DNA of 64,000 nucleotides, from contig CP099844.1 of NCBI GenBank assembly GCA_030062745.1, positions 26,970,596 to 27,034,595 of the forward strand, in the 5' to 3' direction. Every line of letters begins with the position of its first letter. Position 1 is the stretch's first letter. The stretch comes from Capitulum mitella (lineage: Eukaryota > Arthropoda > Thecostraca > Pollicipedomorpha > Pollicipedidae). Under the pieces are notes generated by a model. It made no database searches. It saw only the letters and a program-made list of their open reading frames with translations, and had not been told where the DNA came from. Shown one piece after another: positions 36,801 through 45,565 of the stretch. Both the position numbers and the translations under genes were made by a program.

Positions 36801-38992
36801 ATTGGTTAGGAGTCGGAGAAACAGTTGCCTCTTTTCAAGTCAAGGCCACGTGGCAAATTTAGCTCACACAATGCCACAAGCTACCTGCCAAGGACGCTGT
36901 TGACAAATGTAAAAGGATTTCTGAGGAACGATTCGTCAAAACTCTTCCGACGATGCGGTCGCTTTCGGTATGCCATTTTGGTCACACCGTATCATTCTAC
37001 ATCAGGGATGCTGCTGACAGCTACAGCTGTATCTCCGAGGGCTTGCTTCTCCGAGTCTGACAACACCTTGAGAATGGACTTGAATTGGCCCACGTACAAG
37101 TTGCCCCAAAATCATCTTTCTGGGTGACAGACCCTGTTGATTCGCCTACTCTTGACGGTTAGAAGTTCGCTGAGGGCCGTTTTGTAACACTTTCTAATGC
37201 GTTTGCCTAATATCATGTATGTGGCGTCAAACTAGAGGCCGCTGTGATAAACTTCCCACAAAGGTATTTGGGTATGCCGCTAATGATCAAGAAAGAGGCC
37301 TAAAAGCTTCACACAAGAACTGTCTCTACCAGTATAAAGACACCACAGGCATGAACGTGGACTTTTCACAACTGCAGATAAATGTAAACCTAGAAATGAC
37401 GATTATGGAGGCGGAAAATCGTCTGGTTGTGAACACAGGCGGGCCATACCAAGAGACGAAACAAATTTCGGCTGTAATATTCGATTACCTGAACGGTCGG
37501 GACTTTATGCGGCTGCCCCAACAAGCTCGTGAGCCGTCCTACATCCACGTCACTGAGCATCTTGTGGGGACCAAGGGTATCAGAGTCTTTAAATGGACCA
37601 TTGTCATACGGAACACCAATAAGGAACAAATCGGTCACCAGACGACAGAATTGCACGTCAGTGCGAGCGGAGAACCGGAATGATATCATGCACAGATTAC
37701 ACTCAGGACTGGCGTCATACGTGAACTGCACTGAGGACAGGTGTCACACGGAAATGCACTCAGAACAGAGGTTACACAGGAGCTGCACTTGAACAAACAT
37801 CACACTGGAGCTGCGCTCAGAACAGGCGTCACACAACAGCTCCTCTCAGAATAGACATCACGCAAAGATGACCTTAACTGGTCACGAAGGGCAGAACTCG
37901 ATCAGACACGCAAGGACGGCCAATATTCGGACGTTCCTGAATCGAATGCCTCGACCGCAGGCTGGACGGGCGCCGAATTGACAGACATGGGACGCCCGTA
38001 GGCAAAATGCTAACGAGCGGTCGGGCCATTTGCATCTCATCACGACGTTCCGAGTATTTATGGCGCAGCTCTAGGCTGGCTCGCTTGCGACCCAATGGTG
38101 TAACCAAACTTGATCGTGGAAACAGTCGCGTATGGGCGAAGAACGCTAGATAATGTGGAAGTATCGCGTTCAATATACGATAACCAGCAGGGTGGAAACA
38201 GAAACGCCCAAATTTTGTAACGAGCAGATATCTTAACAAATATCTGTGTTTCCTGGCGTTGACGCAATATCTGGCCAGCAGATCGGTACCAGGGGGAAAA
38301 ATGATGGATCCTCCGTCCATCAATTCTCCTTCGGGATGGATGGAAACCGTCGCGCTTTGATGGCACAGTACCCCGAATTCTAATGCGGCATCCTGCCCGC
38401 CCACTGCTGTTGTAAATGTCAGCACCTTGACCTACGGGATGGCGGCATAGCGATGAGGCTTCGGCGAAAATGAGCAGGAGGTGGAACCGTTGTCTTCCCG
38501 AATTTCTCCTTTAATAGGGTTCGGCGAAAGATGCAGATGAAACATGAAGAACTCGTTATTTTGCCTAACGAATGATTCTTTGAACATCGCATCAACTATA
38601 GCAAATCGCACCACGGGGACTTGCTGACGTCGGAGCTCGGGTGGCATCGAGTGCAGCGTTGCTAACGCAGTTTTACACGTTCGGGCAAGGCGTCAGGAAC
38701 AATTAGCATCATTCGTCGAACACCATCCTCAGGTGCCCTGTTACACGCAAAACATTGTAATCCCGTGTTCAGCCGTCGGCAGGAGGCCCTGACAGAGACT
38801 CGGCCCTGCGATTCACGGTGTCTGACCAGCGTGCCGCCGTTGCAGGGTGCGCCCTCGTCCTGGGGGCAGACCTACATCCGCGTGCAGACCACGCGCACCC
38901 AGCGGCTGCCGCTGACTGACATCGGCCTGCGCGCCGTCGGCCGCCGCGACCAACAGTTCAAGATCGAGGTGGGCCCGGCCTGCTTCTACTAG
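9767..38992 (+). CDS. Fibrillar procollagen alpha chain (VWC type, clade A-like), 23 coding exons
   Basis: Secreted procollagen chain that would form extracellular matrix fibrils. The exons listed separately total 5,025 coding bases, giving 1,674 residues plus a stop; all junctions have AG acceptors, GT donors and matching phases. Domains: signal peptide (1-22), acidic Tyr-rich segment (23-87), charged 15-residue repeats (88-200), VWC (242-307), minor helix of 11 triplets (334-366), short non-helical link, uninterrupted 1,014-residue major helix (398-1411), C-telopeptide, COLFI propeptide to 1674. KGHR cross-link sites lie at helix positions 84 and 927, plus an extra one at 537. COLFI keeps the NVTYHC glycosylation site and calcium-loop Asp and Asn, but has only six of the usual eight cysteines. 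The VWC domain suggests the COL1/2/3 clade; a precise orthologue cannot be assigned by eye. Introns 1 and 22 each exceed 7 kb. Translation start and terminal exon are well supported; untranslated ends are not defined. Confidence 0.96.
10985..11130 (+). repeat. Short dispersed repeat, shared with 61146-61315
   Basis: Matches the reverse complement of 61146-61315. Shared blocks include GGAACMTCTGTGGAGA, CGTTTCTTTCC, GTAGGGTTAATGTTAAATG and a C-rich run before ACGCCCCTG. It is non-coding and about 150 bp long, and resembles a short non-autonomous element. Family unknown. Confidence 0.75.
13998..14650. repeat. 38-bp minisatellite in collagen intron 1
   Basis: About seventeen units of 37-38 bp of the type CGGCAGCTCCCGGAGAGACT followed by ATCGTGGGACCCTCA and a short linker. 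Because 38 is not a multiple of three, each unit shifts the frame, and stop-free frames arise on all three forward phases. Those frames are artefacts, not genes. Confidence 0.9.
15262..15325. repeat. ATTCTAG microsatellite
   Basis: Imperfect head-to-tail copies of a 7-8 bp ATTCTAG(A) unit in collagen intron 1. Confidence 0.8.
16971..17777 (+). CDS. Collagen exon 2: acidic Tyr segment, charged repeats, VWC domain
   Basis: 807 bp, phase 1 to phase 1, residues 40-308. It begins with a D, N and Y-rich stretch ([13 protein letters not shown]) and a Ser/Tyr stretch, then charged helical repeats of 15 residues ([15 protein letters not shown]) at residues 88-200, then a VWC domain from Cys242 ending CCPIC. 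I count twelve cysteines in the VWC region against the ten usual in collagen VWC domains. The donor is GTCAGT directly after the last cysteine plus Ala. The repeat segment is unusual for a procollagen N-propeptide. Confidence 0.93.
17114..17420 (+). repeat. 45-bp coding minisatellite in collagen exon 2
   Basis: Six nearly identical 45-bp units plus a diverged seventh. Each unit encodes [15 protein letters not shown]. The DNA copies are more alike than the protein function would demand, including the same CTCGCGCGCGAGCC core, so the array is probably recent and may vary in length between individuals. Confidence 0.93.
17778..20241 (+). other. Collagen intron 2 (2.5 kb)
   Basis: Runs from a GTCAGT donor to an acceptor with the tract GGTTCTGCTTCAG. 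I see nothing in it beyond ordinary AT-richer sequence and a short T run near 18721. An ORF continuing from exon 2 to 18060 is simple read-through into the intron. Confidence 0.7.
20242..20306 (+). CDS. Collagen exon 3: N-propeptide linker
   Basis: 65 bp, entering in phase 1 and leaving in phase 0 at GTGAGT. Encodes residues 309-330, a Pro/Glu/Gly linker ([19 protein letters not shown]...). The acceptor CTTCAG was chosen for its pyrimidine tract; a second AG 14 bp further on (ATCCAG) would also keep a phase-1 entry and shorten the protein slightly. Confidence 0.75.
20753..20981 (+). CDS. Collagen exon 4: minor helix, N-telopeptide and helix start
   Basis: 229 bp, phase 0 to phase 1. Encodes eleven Gly-X-Y triplets of the minor helix (334-366), a 31-residue non-helical stretch containing SLGGDKG and ending LYLQAQT, then the first nine residues of the major helix (GPAGARGAP). 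The non-helical stretch should hold the N-proteinase site and N-telopeptide; the Lys in GGDKG is a candidate telopeptide cross-link residue (inference). Confidence 0.92.
21340..21505. repeat. 32-bp minisatellite in collagen intron 4
   Basis: Four to five units of GACCGCTCTGTGACGGGGCA plus GCTCGCCTGTCT, ending about 15 bp before the exon 5 acceptor. Length changes here could affect the branch-point region of intron 4. Confidence 0.85.
21519..21643 (+). CDS. Collagen exon 5: helix
   Basis: 125 bp; the first Gly codon is split with exon 4. Adds 14 perfect Gly-X-Y triplets ending GIPGKD and leaves in phase 0 at GTGAGT. Confidence 0.93.
22063..22269 (+). CDS. Collagen exon 6: helix with N-terminal cross-link site
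   Basis: 207 bp, phase 0 to 0, 23 triplets. Contains GPKGHRG, with Lys at helix position 84, matching the conserved lysine at position 87 of vertebrate type I collagen that receives cross-links from the C-telopeptide. Confidence 0.95.
22574..22672 (+). CDS. Collagen exon 7: helix
   Basis: 99 bp, phase 0 to 0, 11 triplets from GVAGPRG to GPPGPP. The donor is GTCAGT. Confidence 0.93.
23079..23187 (+). CDS. Collagen exon 8: helix
   Basis: 109 bp, phase 0 to 1, 12 triplets plus the first base of a Gly codon. The acceptor is GATAG and the donor GTGAGT. Confidence 0.9.
23474..23661 (+). CDS. Collagen exon 9: helix
   Basis: 188 bp, phase 1 to 0. With the split Gly it adds 21 triplets from GEAGQPG to GQKGEQ. 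Confidence 0.94.
23946..24251 (+). CDS. Collagen exon 10: helix
   Basis: 306 bp, phase 0 to 0, 34 perfect triplets from GLTGTRG to GPPGLV. Includes a very basic patch ([13 protein letters not shown]) that could bind acidic partners such as glycosaminoglycans (inference). Confidence 0.95.
24568..24729 (+). CDS. Collagen exon 11: helix, 162 bp
   Basis: Phase 0 to 0, 18 triplets. 162 bp is three of the 54-bp units that build vertebrate fibrillar collagen exons. Confidence 0.94.
25056..25217 (+). CDS. Collagen exon 12: helix, 162 bp
   Basis: Phase 0 to 0, 18 triplets, again three 54-bp units. Contains an RGD in GPRGDAG. Confidence 0.94.
25587..25704 (+). CDS. Collagen exon 13: helix
   Basis: 118 bp, phase 0 to 1, 13 triplets plus the first base of a Gly codon. 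The donor is GTAAAG. Confidence 0.92.
25956..26089 (+). CDS. Collagen exon 14: helix with extra KGHR site
   Basis: 134 bp, phase 1 to 0. With the split Gly it adds 15 triplets. Contains GAKGHRGG with Lys at helix position 537, a third copy of the cross-link motif in mid-helix. Confidence 0.94.
26476..26827 (+). CDS. Collagen exon 15: helix
   Basis: 352 bp, phase 0 to 1, 39 triplets from GLPGKMG to GSPGAE plus the first base of a Gly codon. Confidence 0.95.
26981..27384 (+). CDS. Collagen exon 16: helix, largest helical exon
   Basis: 404 bp, phase 1 to 0. With the split Gly it adds 45 triplets. Contains two RGD tripeptides (GSRGDPG and GARGDRG). The donor is GTAATG. Its size suggests fusion of several ancestral 54-bp exons by intron loss. 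Confidence 0.95.
27668..27883 (+). CDS. Collagen exon 17: helix, 216 bp
   Basis: Phase 0 to 0, 24 triplets, four 54-bp units. Confidence 0.94.
28351..28566 (+). CDS. Collagen exon 18: helix with C-terminal cross-link site
   Basis: 216 bp, phase 0 to 0, 24 triplets. Contains GGKGHRG with Lys at helix position 927, matching vertebrate Lys930. Confidence 0.95.
28983..29249 (+). CDS. Collagen exon 19: helix end and C-telopeptide
   Basis: 267 bp, phase 0 to 0. Encodes the last 24 triplets (ending GPPGES) and [17 protein letters not shown], which resembles the GFD-type C-telopeptide of fibrillar collagens. The donor is GTGAGA. Confidence 0.95.
29566..29764 (+). CDS. Collagen exon 20: C-propeptide start
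   Basis: 199 bp, phase 0 to 1. Encodes [20 protein letters not shown], a heptad-like helix ([17 protein letters not shown]) expected to trimerise chains, and the first COLFI cysteine in KTCRDLA. The tolloid/BMP1 cleavage site is probably before an Asp around FGKD (inference). The conserved second cysteine is replaced by Ala in CRDLAVAY. Confidence 0.95.
30426..30604 (+). CDS. Collagen exon 21: COLFI
   Basis: 179 bp, phase 1 to 0. Encodes [20 protein letters not shown]. The calcium-loop Asp and Asn residues are kept; the third conserved cysteine is replaced by Asp. Cysteines 4 and 5 are present (VYC, MSC). Confidence 0.95.
30934..31149 (+). CDS. Collagen exon 22: COLFI
   Basis: 216 bp, phase 0 to 0. 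Encodes [20 protein letters not shown], then EQNVTYHC, which keeps the conserved N-glycosylation sequon and cysteine 6, and ends at cysteine 7 in SDGCQ. Confidence 0.95.
31170..31470. repeat. GGTCAGTCGGG-type minisatellite
   Basis: Degenerate head-to-tail units around GTCGGGGTCAG, lengths about 10-20 bp, immediately after exon 22 in collagen intron 22. Confidence 0.8.
31690..32175 (+). mobile_element. LINE 3' end relic (C-terminal knuckle region and 3' UTR)
   Basis: A broken frame reads [18 protein letters not shown], matching the RLRIGH-type motif near the end of arthropod LINE polyproteins. A second frame reads [19 protein letters not shown] and continues to a stop after NVINSPQ, as in the C-terminal zinc-knuckle region. 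The following 3' UTR (GCGATAGCCGAGGCGCTGTA) ends in ATC repeats, a common LINE tail. At least one frameshift and one stop separate the blocks. The 5' part is missing. The clade is probably I or Jockey, not decided. Confidence 0.75.
33063..33830. repeat. 27-bp minisatellite with 108-bp higher-order unit
   Basis: About 28 units of 27 bp built on CAGAGATGTCCTCACGGC followed by one of three tails (ACACGACGGG, GCACTGCTGA, ATACGGCGGA types). In the first half the variants recur in a fixed order of four units (108 bp). As 27 is divisible by three, all frames stay open and give long repetitive ORFs with no coding meaning. Confidence 0.9.
35890..36240. repeat. GACCGTCTCTG-type minisatellite
   Basis: Degenerate 10-12 bp units around GACCGTCTCTG, with an internal run of TCTGG repeats near 35994-36022. 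Located in collagen intron 22. Confidence 0.85.
37690..37865. repeat. ~30-bp degenerate tandem repeat
   Basis: Five to six units of the type CTGCACTCAGAACAGGCGTC plus ACACxxxAG in collagen intron 22, heavily diverged. Confidence 0.65.
38846..38992 (+). CDS. Collagen exon 23: COLFI end and stop
   Basis: 147 bp including the TAG stop, phase 0 entry. Encodes [20 protein letters not shown] through VGPACFY, matching the GxWGKTVIEYKT...VGPVCFL end of human COL1A1, including the eighth conserved cysteine. It lies 7.7 kb beyond exon 22. I see no AATAAA within about 1 kb downstream, so the 3' end is unplaced. Confidence 0.96.
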   Translation, partial: GAPSSWGQTYIRVQTTRTQRLPLTDIGLRAVGRRDQQFKIEVGPACFY

Positions 38993-41900
38993 CGAGCGCC
39001 CACTCGGGGAACGAACACTGCCAGCGCATGACGTCAGATCGGCTTCGGCGGCGTCACGCGTCAGGAGGAGAACCGCGGAGGAGGAGGAGGCGAAGCAGAA
39101 GGAGCTGGACGAGGACGAGGAGGAGAAGGAGGAAGGTGACGTGGAGTCAGGAGGTTGGTGGCGAAGGCAGCGCGGAGGAGAAGGTGGTGACGGTGATGGA
39201 CAGGTGATGGAAAGCGAGTGGCCAGAGGAGGTGGGACAACACCGGGGGTCATCGGTGGACTGGGTCCGGCCAGCCAGCCGTAACGTTTCGCGCCGGCGGC
39301 AAATCGGAACACCCAGCGAAACAGGCCGTCCACCTCTGACCCTCGGCGTGACCCCTCCTTGTCACGTGACTGACTCGTGAGAGACGAACGAGACAACTAG
39401 CTCTAAGTATTTTTATATGTCTGTGACTTAGGTAGCATTTGGTATAGGTAGGTTAAGAGCAGTACTTGTGCAATAGTGTTATGCTTGAGCTTGTGCTTGC
39501 CTGGTTTGCTTAAGTGCCGTATTATGTCTCCCCCACGTGATGTGTTCTGCAGCCGACACCATGCCTGTAATTAAGTAATTAAGGAATATACGCACCATGT
39601 AGTTCATGTTTTTGAATTGTTTGAGAGGGAGCTTTTGAGGCAGACCACTTCGTCAGGGCTTACTGGAAAACAAGAAGAAAGTCTGCGACCTGGCCGGCAC
39701 TTTGTCGATACATTCTGTGTTACGAAGCGTACGTTCGTCTGAGAATAATTAATCATCTTCCACCGATCGCTGTCAAAAGGACAAGGAGAAATCTTCACGA
39801 AAATCGCGAACATAATAGCACGTTAGCATTGTTATTATTCGGGTAACATCTACGAAGTATACGCTCAACCAGGGGACACCGCACTTTTGCAGTTACTTAG
39901 AATTTATCAGTGCATCTAGATTTACAGACACTAGCAGAAGATTCATTGTTTGTTCGTACAACACCTTTTTGCACTATAATTCCGGTTGTGCTGCTGCTCG
40001 TAAATTTCCACTGCAGCCTGACAGCTCCATCAAAGCCTCGCTTCCTCATGGGCACGCGACCATATAATGTCACGTGACTCTGCCGTGGGGGCGCCCAGCA
40101 CCCACAGCAGACGAATCCCGGGCCTCGACTGCTCGAAGCAGACGTGCTTCGGCCGACTTCTGCTTCAGCGTGCTTCGGGCGCCGGCCGTCCGGCCACCAG
40201 CCCGTTTCCGGCGCCGGCCCGTGTGACGTGACGTCACACGTCAGTTTGACGTGACAGGAGGTGCGCCGAGACGGGCTGACAGGGCGCCCTCGGCCGGCGC
40301 CGGGAGCCGGCCGCAGGTGTCGGCCGCGGCCGTCAGTCAGCTCTGATGACGGGCCAATCGTCTGACGGCCGGAGCGACGCAGGGTCGCGACCTGCGACCT
40401 GCGCTTTGATCCCGATCTCGCGGGCGCCACATCTGGGGCCCTGAGGACGGGACGGGAGCGCTTGGAACGAGGCTCGAATCGGAGGTTATTCCTCTAGGTT
40501 ATATCGTGACGCACTGCTGCTGGTAACGTCGACGTTTCGCCATCACCTTTCGAGCTCATGTCCTCAGGCTGAAGGGATACGAGGCATGTTCCAAAAGTCG
40601 GCTCTATCAAAATCAACAATTTTTGCTGTCACTTATTTTCTGTCGAAAGTTAAGTGGTGATTAAGACAATCCAAGCCATCAGACTGTCACTTTGATAGAT
40701 GGCCAAAAAGGCTGTGTCAGCTCTCTGGTGAATAACCCAACAGGTCGCTCCAAAGGTCATCCCTTGTGTAACCGACGTCTCATGCAAGGTCTTCAGTGAT
40801 TCACGTTCTAGGTCACCAGTTCCGCCTCTCAGGACGTACGCCAGTCTTATCTTCTGCCGTGAGATTCCCGCCCAACTGATAACATCTCAAAGTTCCCGCC
40901 GGCTCCATAAGTGGCAGTAGGAAAACTGTGCCCAATGTGCGCTAAAGCCATCCAAGGGCCACATCTTGCCACCAGGACCACCATCATCAGGCCACAGTCT
41001 TTAAGAGCCAGACGGTGTCTGAGCGCCTGTCACAGGCTCCCGTCAGTCAGCATGTGCCTGAGCGTCAGTCATAAGGGACCAATCCCCGCCACTCAACAGG
41101 AGCCTGAGCTCTACGCTCCCCAGCAGTGTCCCCGGCCCCTGTGGGCCCCCGGCGGCCGCGCCGCACGGCGGAGGGGCCGGCCCGGGCCAAGGCTGGCGGT
41201 CGGCCGCCCGGCGCGCGGCCCCCGCTGAGTGATGGCGCCCTCCGCGCCGCCGGCGGCCGTCGTCCGTCACCACCGGCGGCGATCGGCAGGAACACGGCGG
41301 CCCTGCCGGCGCGGCGGCGGCTCGGCTGAGCGGCCGGCGTCTCCAATGAGCGGCCATCACGCCGCTCTCGACCAGCACAAACAACGCGGCGCTGCGCGGA
41401 GGTCGCCGGCGCGGCACGCGACGACGTTTGAGTGACGCGGAGTGGGCTCCGCTGACGAAATCGCCGGAGAGCGGCGACACGCGCCCAAGTGTGACACCTC
41501 GGCGGACATCGTATTCTCGCCAGTCCGCTCCCTGACTCGCTGGCCGTTGTACTGGCCTTTGGCGTTAAGTATGTCCGACCCATCAGACACAGGGCTACTG
41601 ACCGGTATCCTTACGGTCTTAGAAACGTTGCATCTTTCTCAGGGAAGCGACGGGTATATTCAAGGTGAATTTTAGCATTCAGCAAGTACTCGGCCATTTT
41701 TTGCAATTCAGAACTACGAGCTATGACGTGATTTGCTGTCACATCCGGAGTGAACGCTTCTTATTCATGCAGAGACCGATGCCACTCATTTTCGGAATAC
41801 AGACGCTTATGCTCGCGCCGGTTCCAATTAGACCCTTGCATTACGCAGTGATAATTGCGTCCAAAACGTTGGAATAAGTAGCCACAGAAAACGACTGCCA

Positions 41901-44900
41901 TAAAAAATAAACAACATGACGGGGAGTGAGGACGCCATGCAATCACCCATAGTTTGTGTTTCTACGAGCCATGGTATGAACAATCATTTTGACACGCAAT
42001 ACAGGCAAAACGCTCCTCGTATCCACCTAGCGATGAGCATCCACCTACAACTGCGCTCATCTGGAACGATACCATCAACCATGATGCAGAGAGGAGTCTC
42101 TTCAGACTGTACACAAAGTGCGTGCATTCTGAGAGCTGAGCTACGTTCTATGGACGAAGGAAATTGCGCAATGGTGAGTTAAAACTGTAATGACCAACAC
42201 TTAAGACTCCTTTGCAACACCTGACCCTCTTCTACGACCCCTAACGACCGTCCAGAGTTATGGGCTATTGTTGAACCCGGCGCAGCGTACTGCCAGATGC
42301 CGCTGTGAATTCCACGCGGGAAGCAGGTGAGAGGAAAATGTGCTAAAGACGGAGTATGAATGACATTGTGTTGCAATAACACGTTTATCTGTGCGATCGC
42401 GTGCTTTGTACATTGGTGAAACGTGGACCATTAAAATGAGGTATTTTGGTGATAATTTCCGGTCTATGGTAAGGGATTGATGAAGAAACGTAGATGGTGG
42501 TTGCGAAACAGATCACGTCAAGATCGCAACTTTTAAAAAATCTCGTTTACTTGAGCAAACGAGTAGCCGATGGTATACGTTTCTGCAAGTAGATAAAATA
42601 TCACCAAAGATAAGTCTACCAAAGATATAATCACTAAAAGTACATGTATAAAGAAGTCTGTTGCTATCACGTTGAAATAATTCCAACGATAATTATATTG
42701 CAACCATCTTTTTTCCTGTCGCAGACAAAACTGAAATACCACCTGGAAACATGAGGATTCTGTTACGCAACGTGTGTGGGGCATGCCTACAGTAATTTTC
42801 GCGGTAAGCTGCGGCGGCAGCGACCATTGTCGCACAGCGTAATTGCCAGCGGTGCCGACCATGACTTTACCACTGTTGTTTTCGAGTTTCACGGGTGCTA
42901 CGGGTGCAGTGGAACATGAAGTCAAGGTCCGTAGGGCCAATCCACGGCATTAATAACTCCAAATTGAAACCGATTTCTACGCAATCGTCATCTCGCGGCG
43001 CCGCGCCGGCGGACCGGCGCAGTAAAAGCCACCGGGGGCCGCTCCAGCGCGCTGAGCCGAGCTTACCCAGCGGGGACCCCACCCAGGCGTCGGTTTTCTC
43101 GCGGGGCAGCCGCGTCGCCTGCCGACGTCGTCGGCCGGCGCGCCGCCAGCGGGCGCCGTCGGCGGCGGCGCACAACAAACACATCAGCGCCCGCCGCACG
43201 GCATTGCGCGGGTTCAGGGTCGCCCCGGGGCTGATTAACGAGCCGGGCCCGGCCGCCCCGGCCGGCCGGCGGTCGCCTCAGGGGACGACTCTGGCCGGAG
43301 ACTCTGCTCAATGCCAGGGGTCGGCCCGGCCACGAGCGACAATGGTCGTCACGCCCCCGGCCGCCGAGGCACCCATGTAATTAGCCGCTTTTGTGGCGCT
43401 GTAAAGCTGTCGGCTTTGTGGTCGCATGTCGTCTTCGGTGCTTTTATGCGTTTCGTTGCAGTATCCCTGGCATTTGTAGTATGTGATAGCCTTCGATACT
43501 CTTGAGTGTTTCATTGCAGTCTTCGATGCGTTTATGTCTTTCGTTGCGGTTCCTCAGGTGCCCGTTACATGTTCGAGTTTTCAGTTCTTTTTTATTCTTT
43601 TAGTTGTAGTCTTAAGTGTTCTGAGTTTTATTTCAGTTTTCTGTGCTATGTGTTATTGCAACTTCGGGTCTGTTGTCTGTCTGAATGAAGTCTCTATGGA
43701 TGTCTGTGTTTGTCGCGTAACGCGACTTGTTTTGGAAACGTTGTGTCGCAGTTCTGGTTTTTGTGTTTCGCAAAACGTTTTCTGTTTTTAAAACGCAAAA
43801 ACTGTTTTACGTCGACCATTCTTTTAAGACTGGTACGGGAACTTGAGCCGCTTTACACCATATGGGTCCGCTCCTAAATTACAGTACTGTAGGCCAGCCA
43901 GTTTTGTAACTTTTTTTAAGCGATCTGTGTGCAGTGTCAATATCATTAATATCAGGCCGACCGAGAAGTTAAAAAGTACGTTCCATCAGCCGCGGCGCAA
44001 AATTCGGCGTCCGAGCGCATCAGACGCGACAAATAAAGATTATTCCTGCACGTGACTACAAACAAGTCGATATCTTGAAACTTTTTAGTCATTGGTTTGC
44101 GAATCTTAAAACTACGCAAGCAAATAAAGCTAGTGTCCGACGACCTGACTAAGTGCTTAGGCATCCATGAATGAGTTTCTTACGAACGTGCTAACGTTAG
44201 CAGCGTGGCCTTGCTCTGGATGCTTAAACACTGAGTTGGCGTGGAAAACATGGATTCGTTTTGGCACAAAAGAATTAATAACCCTTTGTGCGGGGAAGAA
44301 AAATTAGTTGCCGCCCAGCCTCTAGTCAGTTCATGAATATTCAGTCCACTATGGGGAGTTGCCTGCTGGCACCAGCAAAGCGATCCGGTATTTTTCGGAC
44401 TACGTGTATGTAAGAGAGCACCTGGTATCTTGTTGCTTCTTATTTTGTCTAGAAATAGGTCAGATCTAGACTTTCAGATAGAGGGGTCGTGGTATTGGAA
44501 ATTAGACTCCCGAGCTGACTGCTCGGTAACCTCGAGACAATGCCGGACAGATCATGAAAGGTTCAATCAACATGGTTCAATCAAATTTCCTCATTGTCAA
44601 TGCACTCCACAAATACCATAATGCGTGCATGGTCGGAACTCATTTCCGGCTCCTGCTGTCCTATTTTGTGCTTGATGGCCAGCCTCCTGCCACCTGGCGC
44701 GGGCTCCAGACACCACGTGACCCCGGCATCGCCTTGGGCGGACGCAGCCGGTCGCGCCTCAGTCGGCTCGCTCAGTTATCTGCTGATCCCCGGTCGTCCC
44801 GATGGCCGGTGGAGGCTGAGAGCAGGCCATATGCGCCGCCGGTTTCGCTTTCTACCAGCTGCCACGGCGCCGCGGTGGCCGCCGCCGGAGCGTGTCGCAC

Positions 44901-45007
44901 GGGCTCGCGGCAGCGTTGCAGTCTGGCAACGGTCCGCGCCTCTCGGTCCGAACCGCTACTGGGACGGCCGCGCCGGCTACAGCGCTCGGAGAAAAGAACG
45001 TGCAAAC

Positions 45008-45565
45008 AGCGCGCGGCGTACGGAGAGCTGACCCGAGCACCTCTTCCGAGTCACGAACTAGTCTCTCTACCGGGACTCGAACCAGCACCTCTCCAGAGGT
45101 TCGAGCCAGCATCTCCCGAGACACGGGCCAGCAGGTCTCCTGAGTTACGAGCCAGCACTTCTCCTGAGACATGAGCCAGCATCTCTACCAGGACTCGAGC
45201 CAGCACCTCTCCTGAGACACGAGCCAGCACCTCTCCCAAATCTCAAATCAGCGCCTCTTGCGAGGCACGAGCCGCCAGCTCTCCCGAGACACGAGCCAGC
45301 CCCTCCCGAGACACCAGCCGGCAGGTCTCTTGAGATACAAATCAGTGCTTCTCTCGGGCTAGCACTCGTTGAGACACGAGCCATTAGTGCCCGAGACCCA
45401 AGACAGAACTTCTCGAGACACAAGCCGACAAGTCCCGGGATCCGATCCAGTACCTCTCCCTAGTCCCGAGCCAACGCGATTCTCGAGAAGCGAGCCAGCA
45501 CCTCGTGAGACGCAATCCGGCACCTCTCCGAGACACGAGCCAGCACCTCCCGAAACACAAACCAA
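45008..45565. repeat. ~24-bp minisatellite (ACACGAGCCAGCACCTCTCC type)
   Basis: Around twenty diverged units of about 24-30 bp built on GAGACACGAGCCAGCACCTC. One early unit reads GGGACTCGAACC, the reverse complement of a tRNA B-box, so the array may have grown from a tRNA-derived element (inference). The open frames through it are repeat artefacts. Confidence 0.85.

Larger units (their letters stand above)
31150..38845 (+). other. Collagen intron 22 (7.7 kb)
   Basis: A GTGAGC donor joins an acceptor ending GTTGCAG in phase 0. The intron carries several minisatellites, a LINE 3' relic, a GC-rich block near 32700-33000 and otherwise unremarkable sequence. A stop-free frame at 37219-37683 (+) of 154 codons shows no domain I recognise. 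Confidence 0.8.

Noticed and set aside
37874-38425. 183-codon minus-strand frame
   Set aside because: No domain, signal or splice context recognised; length is within chance in this composition.
42533-42940. 135-codon minus-strand frame with hydrophobic stretch
   Set aside because: A single possible membrane segment in AT-rich DNA, with no family resemblance.
45008-45565. Open frames and a B-box-like GGGACTCGAACC suggesting a tRNA
   Set aside because: No matching A-box or cloverleaf; the motif is one variant of a minisatellite unit.
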